Assembly (NCBI GenBank): GCA_945901025.1
Contig: CAMDJW010000017.1
Coordinates: 1 to 43,939, forward strand
DNA from: Spirosoma fluviale
GTDB lineage: Bacteria; Bacteroidota; Bacteroidia; Cytophagales; Spirosomataceae
Direction of reading: 5' to 3'
DNA length: 43,939 bases
Positions within the stretch are counted from its first letter, which is position 1. Every line of letters begins with the position of its first letter. Below are positions 24,861-34,297 of the stretch, piece after piece. Made by a program: the position numbers and the translations under genes. The notes under the pieces are model-generated. The model saw only the letters and a list, made by a program, of their open reading frames with translations. It was not told the DNA's origin and did no database searches.

Positions 24861-27857
24861 TTAAAAGTTGACGGTCAAACCTAATGTAACCGTTTTAGAA
24901 CCTGGATATGCACCATTGTCAACCCCTTGTTGGAGTGAGTTTCCACTAAATGCATTTACCTCAGGATCATATCCTTTGTAATTGGTTATGGTAATTATAT
25001 TATTACCTGATAAATAAATATTGGCAGATTTGATAAACTTAGTATCTCCCAAAGGCAACGCGTAATCAATACGAATGTTTCGTAAACGAATGTAAGATCC
25101 ATCCTCAATAAACAAATCAGATCTTCTGTGAATACTAGAGGCTCTTGGCTTTGGATAGTAGGTATAAATTTCCGCTGAACGATTGTAAATTGGCGTAGGA
25201 GTAGCCGCTGTAAATAACATTTGATTATCAATGCTGTTTCCTTGAACACTCGACCAAGTCATCATAAAGTTAAAGCGCTTATATTTTAAGCTCGTATTTA
25301 AACCTATGATCGTCGATGGATAAGGATTTCCAATGTACTGGTTGTCACGTCCATCAATAATTCCATCTGCATTCACATCCATAAATGCCATTTCTCCATC
25401 TGCTGCGTACCCATTGAATTTAGGTCCGTAAAAAGAGGATAATGGATCGCCCGGAGTAATTCTAGAGTTACCAGAACTAAATGGCAAATTGTTTTTAGTA
25501 GCAACTACCTTGTTCTTATTGATAGAAAGGTTGGCGTCGATAGACCAACGAAGATCCTTGGTCGCAATTAGATCAGTACCAATTTCCAATTCAAATCCTT
25601 TATTTTCTACTTCACCCACGTTGTCAATAATCGTATTATATCCAGACGATGGAGGTAGTTGGACCGTCGCTAATAAAGAAGTCGTGTTCTTTACATAATA
25701 ATCTAAAGTAACCCGATATTTATCATTTAAGAATCCGAAATCTAAACCAGCATTCGTTTGAGTTGTTGTTTCCCAAGTCAAATTGTCATTTGGCAACGTA
25801 GGAGATAATCCCACCGCTAAACCAGATCCAGCTCCCTGTGCCGTATTAATAACGTTTCCAATCAATAATGATTGATAGGGTTGAATCGCAGGGTTTCCAG
25901 ACTGTCCCCAAGTAGCACGAACTTTAAGGTTAGAAATAGCCGTCACATTTTTCATGAAAGGCTCTTCAGACGCTTTCCAAGCTAAACCCAATGAAGGGAA
26001 AATACCGTATTTTTTATTCTTGCTAAATACAGACGCGCCATCTCTACGAATACTGGCTGTAAATAAATAACGATCTTTAAAGTTTAAACGTACCCTTGAA
26101 AAACCTGAAACTAAGCGGTTTGTGATGATATCAGTAACCGGTTTTGAAACAGATCCTGCTGCCGCAAAGCTATAATTTTTCAAATCATCTGAAATATATT
26201 TTGATCCTAACAAATTGATGATGTCTTGTTGGGCCGATTGGATAGAACCCCCAACAATACCTTCAAATTCCAAATCACCAAACTTCTTTTTGTATTCCAA
26301 ATAATCTTCAGCCACTACATTTAAAGAGCTTGTCGTTGTTAATTGGCCTATACCCACCCCAGAACTTAATTGGGCTAACACAATTGGGAAATATAAATCC
26401 GCACGTGCAGAAAAATAATCACCTCCTATTCGGGTGGTATTAACTAATCCCTCAGCTAATTTAACATTGAAATCCATACCGCCTTGAAAACGAACCACAG
26501 TATTGCGATCTAATGATTCCTTCGTAAATGCTAATGGATTTTCTACGTCGATTCCACTGAAAGAAAATGGTCTAGGATTTCCATAGGTACCATCTGCATT
26601 ATAAACAGGTACTGTAGGTGATGCTAAAACCATAGCACCTACTCCATTTTTACCCGTATAACGGGTTGGTGAGTTATCTGACGCAGAGAAACCATTAGAG
26701 ACAGTTCTAGATGCGGTCATATAAGTTCTTAAGCTAATTCTTGAATTCAACTGAGAAGTTAAATTGAAACGCATGGATCCTCTATTGAAGTCAGAACCTT
26801 TGATAATTCCTGGTTGGTCTAAGTAGTTTCCAGAAACATAGTACTGCGTTTTATCATTACCACCTGAAAAACTTAAGGTGTGATTTTGCTGCAAGGCTGA
26901 TCGCAATACTTGATCTTGCCAATCCGTTTCCGCATTCTTCGCATTCGTTACTTCAGCAGGAAGTGCAAGATTTGAATTTGTATAATATTGCTTAATAAAA
27001 TCAATCATTTGAACTCCATTCATCAAGTTCAATTTTCTTTGGATGATCTGATTGGTATAAGTAGATTCGTAGGTAACGCGACTCACACCTGCTTTACCAC
27101 TTTTAGTCGTGATTTGAACTACACCATTCGCTCCTCTTGAACCATAAATCGCGGTGGCAGATGCATCTTTTAATACTTCAATACTTTCGATATCACTTGC
27201 ATTAAAAGAGGACATACCGTTCATAGCTCTATTGTCATTGTTGTATTGAGGTACTCCGTCAATCACAAAAAGTGGCTCATTACCGCCTGCGATGGATGTA
27301 ACTCCACGTACACGAATGGAAATACCTGCACCGGGTTGGCCAGAACTTTGTTGTACCTGAACTCCAGTCATTCTTCCCTGCATAGCAGATTCGACACTGA
27401 CAACCGGCATTTCTTGAATCGTTGCTGATTTAATGGAAGAAGCTGAACCTAAGAAGTCCTTCTTTTTTTGATTTCCGTAACCCGTAACGACAATTTCTTC
27501 TAAGGATTTAGCATCTACGGCTAATTGGATATTTAGAACAGATTGATTGGCAATTTTAACTTCTTGAGACTTATAGCCTACAAAAGAGAAAACTAAAACG
27601 TCTCCAGGATTTACGTCAATCGAATATTTTCCATTAACATCTGAATTGGCTCCAGTGGATGTGCCTTTTTTGGCAATCGTAACTCCGGGCATTCCAGCTC
27701 CGTTTTCATCAGTTACAGTTCCGGTTAGTTTGGAAGCTGCCACTGCATTAAGGTTCGTCGAACCAAGCGTGTAAAACAATGGCATTGCAAAGGCCATTGC
27801 GAATAGGATGCTCCAACGAGCTACCCTGTGTTTCATGGGGTAAGTTTTTTTCATCAA
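24861..27857 (-). CDS. SusC/RagA-family TonB-dependent transporter
   Basis: This 998-residue outer membrane protein imports oligosaccharides with energy from TonB. After a long signal region (to about residue 41) comes a carboxypeptidase-D-like beta domain (about 44-115, LTGTVTDENGAGMPGVTI), then the plug starting at EEIVVTGYGNQKKKDFLGSA (120 onwards) with FVIDGVPQ and ESIEVLKDASATAIYGSRGA. The rest is the 22-strand barrel, ending KTVTLGLTVNF. The start may be at residue 1, 2 or 8. It heads the enzyme operon running to 16015, and a LacI-type palindrome lies about 120 bases upstream of its start. Confidence 0.95.
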   Translation of the reverse strand: MMKKTYPMKHRVARWSILFAMAFAMPLFYTLGSTNLNAVAASKLTGTVTDENGAGMPGVTIAKKGTSTGANSDVNGKYSIDVNPGDVLVFSFVGYKSQEVKIANQSVLNIQLAVDAKSLEEIVVTGYGNQKKKDFLGSASSIKSATIQEMPVVSVESAMQGRMTGVQVQQSSGQPGAGISIRVRGVTSIAGGNEPLFVIDGVPQYNNDNRAMNGMSSFNASDIESIEVLKDASATAIYGSRGANGVVQITTKSGKAGVSRVTYESTYTNQIIQRKLNLMNGVQMIDFIKQYYTNSNLALPAEVTNAKNAETDWQDQVLRSALQQNHTLSFSGGNDKTQYYVSGNYLDQPGIIKGSDFNRGSMRFNLTSQLNSRISLRTYMTASRTVSNGFSASDNSPTRYTGKNGVGAMVLASPTVPVYNADGTYGNPRPFSFSGIDVENPLAFTKESLDRNTVVRFQGGMDFNVKLAEGLVNTTRIGGDYFSARADLYFPIVLAQLSSGVGIGQLTTTSSLNVVAEDYLEYKKKFGDLEFEGIVGGSIQSAQQDIINLLGSKYISDDLKNYSFAAAGSVSKPVTDIITNRLVSGFSRVRLNFKDRYLFTASIRRDGASVFSKNKKYGIFPSLGLAWKASEEPFMKNVTAISNLKVRATWGQSGNPAIQPYQSLLIGNVINTAQGAGSGLAVGLSPTLPNDNLTWETTTQTNAGLDFGFLNDKYRVTLDYYVKNTTSLLATVQLPPSSGYNTIIDNVGEVENKGFELEIGTDLIATKDLRWSIDANLSINKNKVVATKNNLPFSSGNSRITPGDPLSSFYGPKFNGYAADGEMAFMDVNADGIIDGRDNQYIGNPYPSTIIGLNTSLKYKRFNFMMTWSSVQGNSIDNQMLFTAATPTPIYNRSAEIYTYYPKPRASSIHRRSDLFIEDGSYIRLRNIRIDYALPLGDTKFIKSANIYLSGNNIITITNYKGYDPEVNAFSGNSLQQGVDNGAYPGSKTVTLGLTVNF

Positions 27858-27976
27858 AAGTATTTTTAGGATTTAATTAATATTGGATATTTTGAAATTG
27901 GTTAAATTAAAAAATATCCCTAAATAATGATACAGATTTATAGGTTCAAACCCAAAAGAATTAGGCACTTTTTTTT

Positions 27977-27992
27977 CCGTAAACGTTTACGG
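27977..27992 (-). promoter_or_regulatory. LacI-type operator palindrome upstream of susC
   Basis: CCGTAAACGTTTACGG is a perfect 16-bp palindrome with the central ACGT and flanking AA/TT seen in binding sites of LacI-family regulators. A second, imperfect copy with the same ACGTTT core (GGTAACGTTTGC, 27991-28002) overlaps its right edge, the two centres being 12 bases apart. It lies 120 bases before the susC start and most likely controls the operon from susC to the lyase at 16015. No LacI gene is in the window. Confidence 0.75.
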
Positions 27993-28106
27993 TAACGTTT
28001 GCAGAAAAAGATTTAGCATGATTTTATGTTTTAATACCGAAAAAAGGTTTATTTTAAGAAGTAGAAATTTAATTTTACGGAAAATTATTAATTGAATTAT
28101 TCCAAT

Positions 28107-28143
28107 AAAAAAAGGTGTTGCGGTTTTAAACGCAACACCTTTT
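28107..28143 (-). terminator. Terminator of the heparinase-fold lyase operon
   Basis: AAAGGTGTTGCG and CGCAACACCTTT form a 12-bp stem with an 8-base loop. On the minus strand it is followed by a run of T, 18 bases after the lyase stop. It isolates the two-lyase unit from the susC operon. Confidence 0.9.
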
Positions 28144-28161
28144 GAGCAATATTTTTGAAAT

Positions 28162-30087
28162 TTATTGAATAGTAAACTGATAATTTCCTTGTAATCCTTT
28201 TTCTTTTGAAGTGAATACAATTCTTTGAACAGGTTTATTCGACCACTTGGTTTTAAAACTTTTATACTCAGGTCCCTCAGTGGAAGGAAGATCTACCGTC
28301 ATCGTCCACTTTTTAGCGTCATACGTTAGTACATGTTTATCTCCTGTACTCGTTGTCAAATTTAATTTCCCTGGTGTAGAAGAATCAATCGTACACAAAG
28401 TCATGAAGGCTTGTTGGACCGCTTGCTTATTTTCAGAAAGTTCAAACTGATCTTTAATTTCTACTTGGCCTTTCAATTTATTCAATTGCAAGGTTCTTTT
28501 CCATGTTTTAATCCCTGCTTCCGCTGGATAGGCTTTCGCTAAATCTAAAGACATTCCCGCCGCTTTTTCATTCATGAAATTACTCACTGCGCTAGCTTCA
28601 AACTCCCGACCTACTTTTTGGCCTACTCCATTAATGAAAGGTAAATTGTGGTATTCAGATTGAGTAAACCAAAGGGAATAGCGTTGTGCAGAAAAAGTCC
28701 TAGCCGTGTAGTTTCCTCGGCCTGCGTCGATAATAATCGGTTCGCCTTTCGCATAATAGACAAAATCGCCTACATCATTATGGTTATGCGACTCAGCATT
28801 ATGTCCACCATGTGCTGCAAAAAACAAGTCTTTATGTCGTGCCGTCACTACTTGGATGTCATTAAACCAATAGTCGCCAAGCTCCGGATGAGCTATTTTT
28901 TCCTTCGGCATGGAACTAAAAGCCATTAAGTTCCAAAGATGTCGGTGTTTTTGATACCCTGTCATACTGATGGCCGGATCAAAATTTTGTGTCGCCCATT
29001 GGCCAAAAGCCATCAAAGGAGCATCATTTAATGCTTTTCCAAATCGATACAGCATGATGCCATCCGGTTTCAAGGTAGGATCTGCGTCAGCAAAATTCAC
29101 AAAGTAGTCATTCGAAATATGCATCTTATATACATAGGAAGCCATTTTTTGGATGAATGGCTCTTTGTAGATTTCACATTTTTCATTGGTCGCCGAAGCC
29201 AATACTTGGAGTGCATCAAATGCACTTGCTCCCGCAGCAAACCAATACGATGGACCTTCATCGCAACCCGCATCATCTCCTAAACCATTAAAATATAGGT
29301 CTAGGTAGTTCATGTGGGTGTACACATGTGAAAGCCGAGTGGCTTCATTTTTTTCTAAAAGTAAATTGGCCAACATCACATTCGAGATAATCCATGGATT
29401 CCAGTTATTTACGGCACGTGTTTTACTGAGCCAATTATACCGTTCTTGGGCCAGGACCGGTGTTAGGATTTTTTTATTGACCTCGAAGTAGATTCTTTTA
29501 CGTAAAAGTTTAGAGATTTTATCCAATTTGTCTCCCACAAAATAGTCGGTCAGCGCCAGACCCACGGCAGTTTCTGCCCCAAATAGATCGACCGTTGGGT
29601 CCTCAGCATCCGGCATTCCACTTCTCGCTTTTTGGACCGACAAATGTGCGGGAACTCCCCAATAAGTTTCTTCACAGATCGACCAGACATAATTCATGAT
29701 TTTTTCAGTAAAGCGGCCTTTATCTTCTAGTGTCTCAGCAATCACAAGTTCCATCAGACTATTTCTTTTTCCGAACGAAATTTTACCATGTTCTTCTCGA
29801 TCACCCGATCGAACATATTCCATTAAAAGCGTAGCATCAATCACTGGAACTGGCTTATTTAAAACCGATTCAGCTCTTTTGATGATTTGTTTTTGCTCAT
29901 CCTCTGGGATGATATTAACCCATTCAGCACGTGTTTTTGGATATGGCTTATAGTCCTTTTGTGAAATGAGCGCCTTTTGCACCATTTCTTTACTGAAGGC
30001 TTTAGCTAAAAAATTACGAGGAGTTACTTGTGCTTCTGCCAAAGCAGAAATCAAAATTAAGCTTACATAGAGCAAGTGTTTTTTCAT
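28162..30087 (-). CDS. Heparinase II/III-family polysaccharide lyase
   Basis: The 641-residue secreted protein (signal peptide 1-20) has an (alpha/alpha) toroid followed by a beta-sandwich, as in heparinase II/III-fold lyases (PL12/PL21/PL33 type). Likely active-site parts are NNWNPW (227-232), DEGPSYWFAAGAS with Tyr281 (276-288), and the beta-domain motif HGGHNAESHNHNDVGDF with His434/436 (426-442). Such enzymes cleave heparan, hyaluronan, chondroitin or related uronate-hexosamine chains by beta-elimination; the family cannot be fixed by eye. It is the second gene of a two-lyase unit, 17 bases after the first, and has its own terminator. Confidence 0.85.
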   Translation of the reverse strand: MKKHLLYVSLILISALAEAQVTPRNFLAKAFSKEMVQKALISQKDYKPYPKTRAEWVNIIPEDEQKQIIKRAESVLNKPVPVIDATLLMEYVRSGDREEHGKISFGKRNSLMELVIAETLEDKGRFTEKIMNYVWSICEETYWGVPAHLSVQKARSGMPDAEDPTVDLFGAETAVGLALTDYFVGDKLDKISKLLRKRIYFEVNKKILTPVLAQERYNWLSKTRAVNNWNPWIISNVMLANLLLEKNEATRLSHVYTHMNYLDLYFNGLGDDAGCDEGPSYWFAAGASAFDALQVLASATNEKCEIYKEPFIQKMASYVYKMHISNDYFVNFADADPTLKPDGIMLYRFGKALNDAPLMAFGQWATQNFDPAISMTGYQKHRHLWNLMAFSSMPKEKIAHPELGDYWFNDIQVVTARHKDLFFAAHGGHNAESHNHNDVGDFVYYAKGEPIIIDAGRGNYTARTFSAQRYSLWFTQSEYHNLPFINGVGQKVGREFEASAVSNFMNEKAAGMSLDLAKAYPAEAGIKTWKRTLQLNKLKGQVEIKDQFELSENKQAVQQAFMTLCTIDSSTPGKLNLTTSTGDKHVLTYDAKKWTMTVDLPSTEGPEYKSFKTKWSNKPVQRIVFTSKEKGLQGNYQFTIQ

Positions 30088-30104
30088 AAATTGGAGGTTT
30101 AGTT

Positions 30105-31922
30105 TTAGCCTTTGGGGCTTAGTTTGATTTGCAATTTAACATTTCCTATTTGATTGGCAATCCTGACCATTAGTCTTTGCGTTCCCGTATTTAATTTTTC
30201 GGGGGCTGATTTGCTTGCCGATTCAATTGTGAATTTTGCCCCCGCAGGACTTATGATTTCAGCTTCCAACGTTTTTGTCGTGATGGTCGCATTTCTGAGA
30301 ATGGCTTTTCCGCTCGGTAAAATCTCAATCGACTGATCCGTCGTCATTCCCCAAGCGACTTCTGTGGCCGATTTGATTACAAAATCATCTTCAATGACTA
30401 CGTCTTTTCGGTTATTCACTAGACTTATTTTTCGGGTAGATTTGCTCGAATAATCGCGATAAGCCTGGCTTAAATCTAAGATTGCATTAGGCTCAGAAAC
30501 ATTTAAAGCAGTACTAGAAAAGGTCGCTTTAGCTAATTCGTATTGGTTTTTGTTTCCTAAAACAGGTATGTTGTGACTTAATGAACCAAGTCTATAATAG
30601 GACCATCTTTTGCCGCCGACGCCCATGGTCCAATATCCATCTAGGTTATAGTCGTCGGAGCCTAGGTCTTTGGCCCAACGAACACCCCCCGCGTCTAATT
30701 CGAAACTACCTAGATCTAAATGTGAATGGGGGGAACTGTTTGTACCTGATTTGACCGCAATCCAAGTGGCAAATTTATCCGTCCAAGAACTGCGCATGAT
30801 GACCAAATCATTTATTTCTCCTTTTAACATATGGTCTAATGGTACTGTAGGTGCGGAATTACTTGAACTTCTGTACCAAACCACATGAAAAGGTTTGGCT
30901 AAAGCTGAGGTGGCCGACATGTAATTATGTAAGTAATTTGAAATGTCCGTGTTTGAATAGGTATTGGCCATAAAGAACATGGCTGGCGAGGTGGTACCTT
31001 TACTATTTTCACCCGAATCGGCAAAGTTGAAAATAAAGTTCGTCGGCCCCGTCGTTAGCATAGGAGCAAAGCCTGTTTTGGAAAGACCTTCTGTTGTCTC
31101 TAAATTTTTCATCGTTCCTAAAGCCGTTTGCAAGGCGGACATGCCATAGGAAAGGTATTCAGTGGCATATGCCCAATAGCCCGGTCCCTCATACCAAGAC
31201 CCATCCGGGGCATAAAATTTATTTGAGTAAGGTAGATTGGCGACGACTTTAGGGATGTATTCATCCGCATATTTAGGGTCGGTTTCGGCGATGGCTAATG
31301 AGGCAACGATCAAAGCTCCGTTGCAAACTTGATTCCAATTATTATCCCCTTTTGCCCACCAAGCCGTTTCGTAAATTTTTTTATACTCATCTAAGCCTTT
31401 TGTTTTTAGCCCATTTCGAATGAATGCTCGGTCTGTTTCGGATAAAAATGGATAAAGCCAATCATAGCCGATCGCCACCCCATTGGACATTTCAGCCACA
31501 TCTAAAAAATGAGACGGATTCCAATCCGAAAATTCACATACCGTTTTCAAATTAGCCACAGCGGCATCGAGATACTTTTTATCTCCAGAAAAATGATAGG
31601 CTAACGCTAAATGTGTGGTACGGTTAAGCAATTCTCGGCTGACATCTAAAAGCCTTGGACCTATTAATGTTCTTGTTAACGGGGCCCGATTCACAATACT
31701 ATTAGCGGAGGCAATCACTGCTTTGATGTATTTATCTAAAACAGGATCTGTTGGCTGAAGTTTTTTTAATTCCGCCACTCGTTCATTGGTTAACATGAGT
31801 CGAGGATGTTGGCTTTTCAACGTATTTAATGAGGCGGGCAATGCGATTATTTGAGCAACTGAATCCTCTTTCTTGCATGCGAAAAGTAAATAAGTAATGC
31901 TTAAGATGTATATAATGCGCAT
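30105..31922 (-). CDS. Heparinase II/III-like lipoprotein lyase
   Basis: This 605-residue protein starts with a short hydrophobic signal ending LLFAC followed by KKEDS, typical of a Bacteroidota lipoprotein (lipidated Cys16), so it is probably cell-surface. HPRLMLTNERVAELKK opens the helical toroid. NNWNQVCNG (194-202), DGSWYEGPGYWAYATEY (240-256) and, in the beta domain, SPHSHLDLGSFELDAGGVRWA (397-417, His399/401) form the probable catalytic set of the heparinase II/III fold. It differs clearly from the lyase downstream, so the pair probably makes different cuts. The cytoplasm-distal lipoprotein is likely the first to attack the polymer. A good promoter precedes it. Confidence 0.83.
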   Translation of the reverse strand: MRIIYILSITYLLFACKKEDSVAQIIALPASLNTLKSQHPRLMLTNERVAELKKLQPTDPVLDKYIKAVIASANSIVNRAPLTRTLIGPRLLDVSRELLNRTTHLALAYHFSGDKKYLDAAVANLKTVCEFSDWNPSHFLDVAEMSNGVAIGYDWLYPFLSETDRAFIRNGLKTKGLDEYKKIYETAWWAKGDNNWNQVCNGALIVASLAIAETDPKYADEYIPKVVANLPYSNKFYAPDGSWYEGPGYWAYATEYLSYGMSALQTALGTMKNLETTEGLSKTGFAPMLTTGPTNFIFNFADSGENSKGTTSPAMFFMANTYSNTDISNYLHNYMSATSALAKPFHVVWYRSSSNSAPTVPLDHMLKGEINDLVIMRSSWTDKFATWIAVKSGTNSSPHSHLDLGSFELDAGGVRWAKDLGSDDYNLDGYWTMGVGGKRWSYYRLGSLSHNIPVLGNKNQYELAKATFSSTALNVSEPNAILDLSQAYRDYSSKSTRKISLVNNRKDVVIEDDFVIKSATEVAWGMTTDQSIEILPSGKAILRNATITTKTLEAEIISPAGAKFTIESASKSAPEKLNTGTQRLMVRIANQIGNVKLQIKLSPKG

Positions 31923-31959
31923 GCTTTTCGAGTCAATTAGGTCTTTGTTTATTCGTATT

Positions 31960-31994
31960 CAAAGATAAAATGATTTTTTAATTAGAACACCAAA
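31960..31994 (-). promoter_or_regulatory. Promoter of the two-lyase operon
   Basis: On the minus strand TTTG (31991-31994), a 23-base spacer and TATCTTTG (31960-31967, full TAnnTTTG match) precede the lipoprotein lyase start by 37 bases. The spacer is at the long end of the usual range. Confidence 0.6.
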
Positions 31995-32141
31995 TAAAGC
32001 GGCTATTTGTGGCTCGATTATTTTATAAAAGGTAATTAGTATATAAAAATAAAAGTTTAATTTGAGCGTTAGCTTTTCGAAATCATCCGGTAAACAAATT
32101 TGGATGAGACTTTTTTCTTAATTCTATATAATCTATTAACC

Positions 32142-33386
32142 ATGCGCCAACAAATTTTAAATCACCTCGAAGACCCAGACCAATTAGAGAAATTATACCG
32201 CTCAAACAGTTCGGAATTTGCGAAGGTTTTTAATTCTGTTTTCCCTGAAATAAAGGATGATAAATTGGCCCAATATTGGCATGCTCGGTTAAGCTATGAA
32301 CGTTCAGAGATTTCTTGGGGAACAAAAAATGATTGGATTTTTATATTGTTAGCTTCTTTAGTTGCAGGTTTAATGGCCAAAATACCAGCGATATTTCAGA
32401 TCAAACCAGAATTTTTTTATACACGCAACATTGGCTTTATCGTTTTCCCAGCTTTGGCTAGCTATTTTATTTGGAAACGAAATATTCCTTTGCCACGAAT
32501 ATTATTTACTGTGGTGGCCTTCGCATTAGCGGCAGTTTACATTAATTTTTTGCCGGATCTGCCTAATAACGATACCATCATATTGGCATGTTTGCATGTA
32601 CCATTTTTGCTATGGGCACTATTGGGAATTAATTTCGTAGGTCTTGATTTGAGAAATGATGAAAGCCGATTAGATTTTTTGCGATTCAATGGAGACTTTT
32701 TAATCCTGAGTGGAATTTTGGTGATTGTTGGAGGACTGTTTACTGCGATTGTCATTAACTTATTTATGGCTATAGGGATAAAAATCGAGGACTTTTACTT
32801 CGATTATTTAGCTGTTTTTGCAGGAGCTTCCTTACCCATTATTTCCACTTTTCTGACACAATTAAACCCATCAATGGTCAATAAAGTTTCCCCCGTTGTT
32901 GCGAAAATATGTAGCCCTGTGGTATTGATTATGCTCATCGTTTATTTAGGTGCCGTTTTGCTTTCTGATAAGGATCCCTACAATGATCGGAATTTTTTAT
33001 TGGTCTTTAATTTATTGTTGCTTGGCGTCATGGCTATCATCTTGTTTTCTTTAGCTGAAACGGCTAAAGATTTCGGGAACTCTTGGAGTCTCTTTATTTT
33101 GCTTGCTCTTTCTGTTGTCACGATGGTTGTCAATGGAATCGCATTTACGGCTATTCTATTTAGAATTTCAGAATGGGGAATAACGCCTAATCGGCTAGCT
33201 ATTTTAGGGGCTAATTTTCTAATGCTGGCCAATTTAGTTTTTATCGCTTATCGACTGTTTAATCGGGTCATTAAAAAAGATGAAAAAATCAGCGTGGAAA
33301 ATGCGATAACCAATTTCCTTCCAATCTACATCCTTTGGGCCATGTTGGTCGTTTTTGTTTTTCCTCTACTGTTCAACTTTAGGTAA
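32142..33386 (+). CDS. DUF4153-family integral membrane protein
   Basis: The 414-residue protein has a hydrophilic N-terminal part of about 65 residues (DPDQLEKLYRSN) and then around ten to twelve hydrophobic segments. The late segment FRISEWGITPNRLAILGAN is the hallmark of DUF4153 proteins, whose function is unknown. I use the ATG at 32142; the frame is open to a TTG 42 bases upstream. It is on the opposite strand to its carbohydrate-locus neighbours and 45 bases before the DUF1080 gene. No direct link to polysaccharide use is visible. Confidence 0.82.
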   Translation: MRQQILNHLEDPDQLEKLYRSNSSEFAKVFNSVFPEIKDDKLAQYWHARLSYERSEISWGTKNDWIFILLASLVAGLMAKIPAIFQIKPEFFYTRNIGFIVFPALASYFIWKRNIPLPRILFTVVAFALAAVYINFLPDLPNNDTIILACLHVPFLLWALLGINFVGLDLRNDESRLDFLRFNGDFLILSGILVIVGGLFTAIVINLFMAIGIKIEDFYFDYLAVFAGASLPIISTFLTQLNPSMVNKVSPVVAKICSPVVLIMLIVYLGAVLLSDKDPYNDRNFLLVFNLLLLGVMAIILFSLAETAKDFGNSWSLFILLALSVVTMVVNGIAFTAILFRISEWGITPNRLAILGANFLMLANLVFIAYRLFNRVIKKDEKISVENAITNFLPIYILWAMLVVFVFPLLFNFR

Positions 33387-33431
33387 TTGGATGCCTGATT
33401 TGGCTAAAGGTTTAAATTAAAATTTCACTTT

Positions 33432-34265
33432 ATGAAAATGACAAAATTTGTTTTAACTGCATTGCTTGTCTCCTTGGGATCTGTCCTTTTGGGGCAAGAA
33501 ATGCATCAAGATGCAAAATCAAAATTAATTCAATACAGAAAGCCCAGCTCCTTATTTAATGGACAAAATTTAAAGGGTTGGTATACTTTTGTGCAAAAAA
33601 GAGGTAAAAATATAGATCCTAAACACGTTTTTACCGTGATAGACCAACAAATCAGAATCTCGGGGGAGGAGTGGGGTTGCATCACCACAAAAAAGCAATA
33701 CGAGAATTATCGATTGGCTCTTGATTTTAGGTGGGGTGGAAAAACGGAAGGCAATAGAATTGATAAAGCGAGGGATTCAGGATTGCTTTTACATTCGACC
33801 GGTGATGATGGTGGATCTGCGGGTATATGGATGCATTCCATTGAATGTCAAATTATTGAGGGTGGAACAGGTGATATTTTAGTGGTGGGTGATGGTTCTG
33901 AAAAATTCAGTATAACTGCTTCAGTGGCCAAAGAAAAGCAGGCGGGTTCTTATCGATATCAAGAGGGAGGTTTGCCAGCCGTCTTGAATAAAGGGAGGCT
34001 CAACTGGTATGGTCGGGATGAAAACTGGCAAGATGTTATCGGATTTAAAGGGAAACAAGACGTTGAAAAACCGATGGGCGAATGGAATCATTTGGAATGC
34101 ATCGCTGATGGAAATGGGATAATTGTTTACCTCAATGGAGTCTTGGTCAATCGGGCAAGAGAGGTTCTACCATCTAAAGGTCAAATTCAGATTCAATCTG
34201 AGGGAGCTGAAATCTATGTTAGAAATATTCAATTAACGAAACAAAAAAAATCCCGCAAGAATTAA
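33432..34265 (+). CDS. DUF1080 (3-keto-disaccharide hydrolase-like) secreted protein
   Basis: The 277-residue protein has a signal peptide (about 1-21, ending LLGQ) and a concanavalin-like jelly-roll domain of the DUF1080/PF06439 family. Visible features are SLFNGQNLKGWYTF near residue 37, RDSGLLLHSTGDDGG, the MHSIECQIIEGGTGD strand, GEWNHLECIADGNGIIVYLNGV, and the closing QIQSEGAEIYVRNIQL. Some family members cleave 3-keto-glycosides; others may only bind sugars. No oxidoreductase to make 3-keto sugars is seen here. The 5' arm of the downstream terminator lies within its last codons. Confidence 0.85.
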   Translation: MKMTKFVLTALLVSLGSVLLGQEMHQDAKSKLIQYRKPSSLFNGQNLKGWYTFVQKRGKNIDPKHVFTVIDQQIRISGEEWGCITTKKQYENYRLALDFRWGGKTEGNRIDKARDSGLLLHSTGDDGGSAGIWMHSIECQIIEGGTGDILVVGDGSEKFSITASVAKEKQAGSYRYQEGGLPAVLNKGRLNWYGRDENWQDVIGFKGKQDVEKPMGEWNHLECIADGNGIIVYLNGVLVNRAREVLPSKGQIQIQSEGAEIYVRNIQLTKQKKSRKN

Positions 34266-34278
34266 CCTGCGGGATTTT
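34247..34278 (+). terminator. Bidirectional terminator overlapping the DUF1080 stop
   Basis: AAAATCCCGCA (34247-34257) pairs with TGCGGGATTTT (34268-34278) in an 11-bp stem. The DUF1080 stop codon (34263-34265) lies in the loop and its last codons form the left arm. T-rich on the right and A-rich on the left, it can end both DUF1080 and the convergent susD mRNA. Confidence 0.88.
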
Positions 34279-34297
34279 AGATATTATCATGTGCAAA

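Larger units (their letters stand above)
27858..28161. other. Regulatory spacer between the PL gene and susC
   Basis: This 304-base gap holds the terminator of the upstream lyase gene (28107-28143) and the LacI-type palindrome (27977-27992). It probably also holds the susC promoter. A tentative promoter is TTTG, 20 bases and TATTTAGG on the minus strand around 27913-27944, but it has two mismatches. No coding frame is convincing. Confidence 0.5.

Noticed and set aside
27914-27945. Firm promoter call for the first susC
   Set aside because: The best candidate has two mismatches in the -7 element, so it is mentioned only in the spacer description.
32100-32141. TTG start extending the DUF4153 protein by 14 residues
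   Set aside because: The added residues do not fit the family's hydrophilic start; ATG 32142 is preferred.
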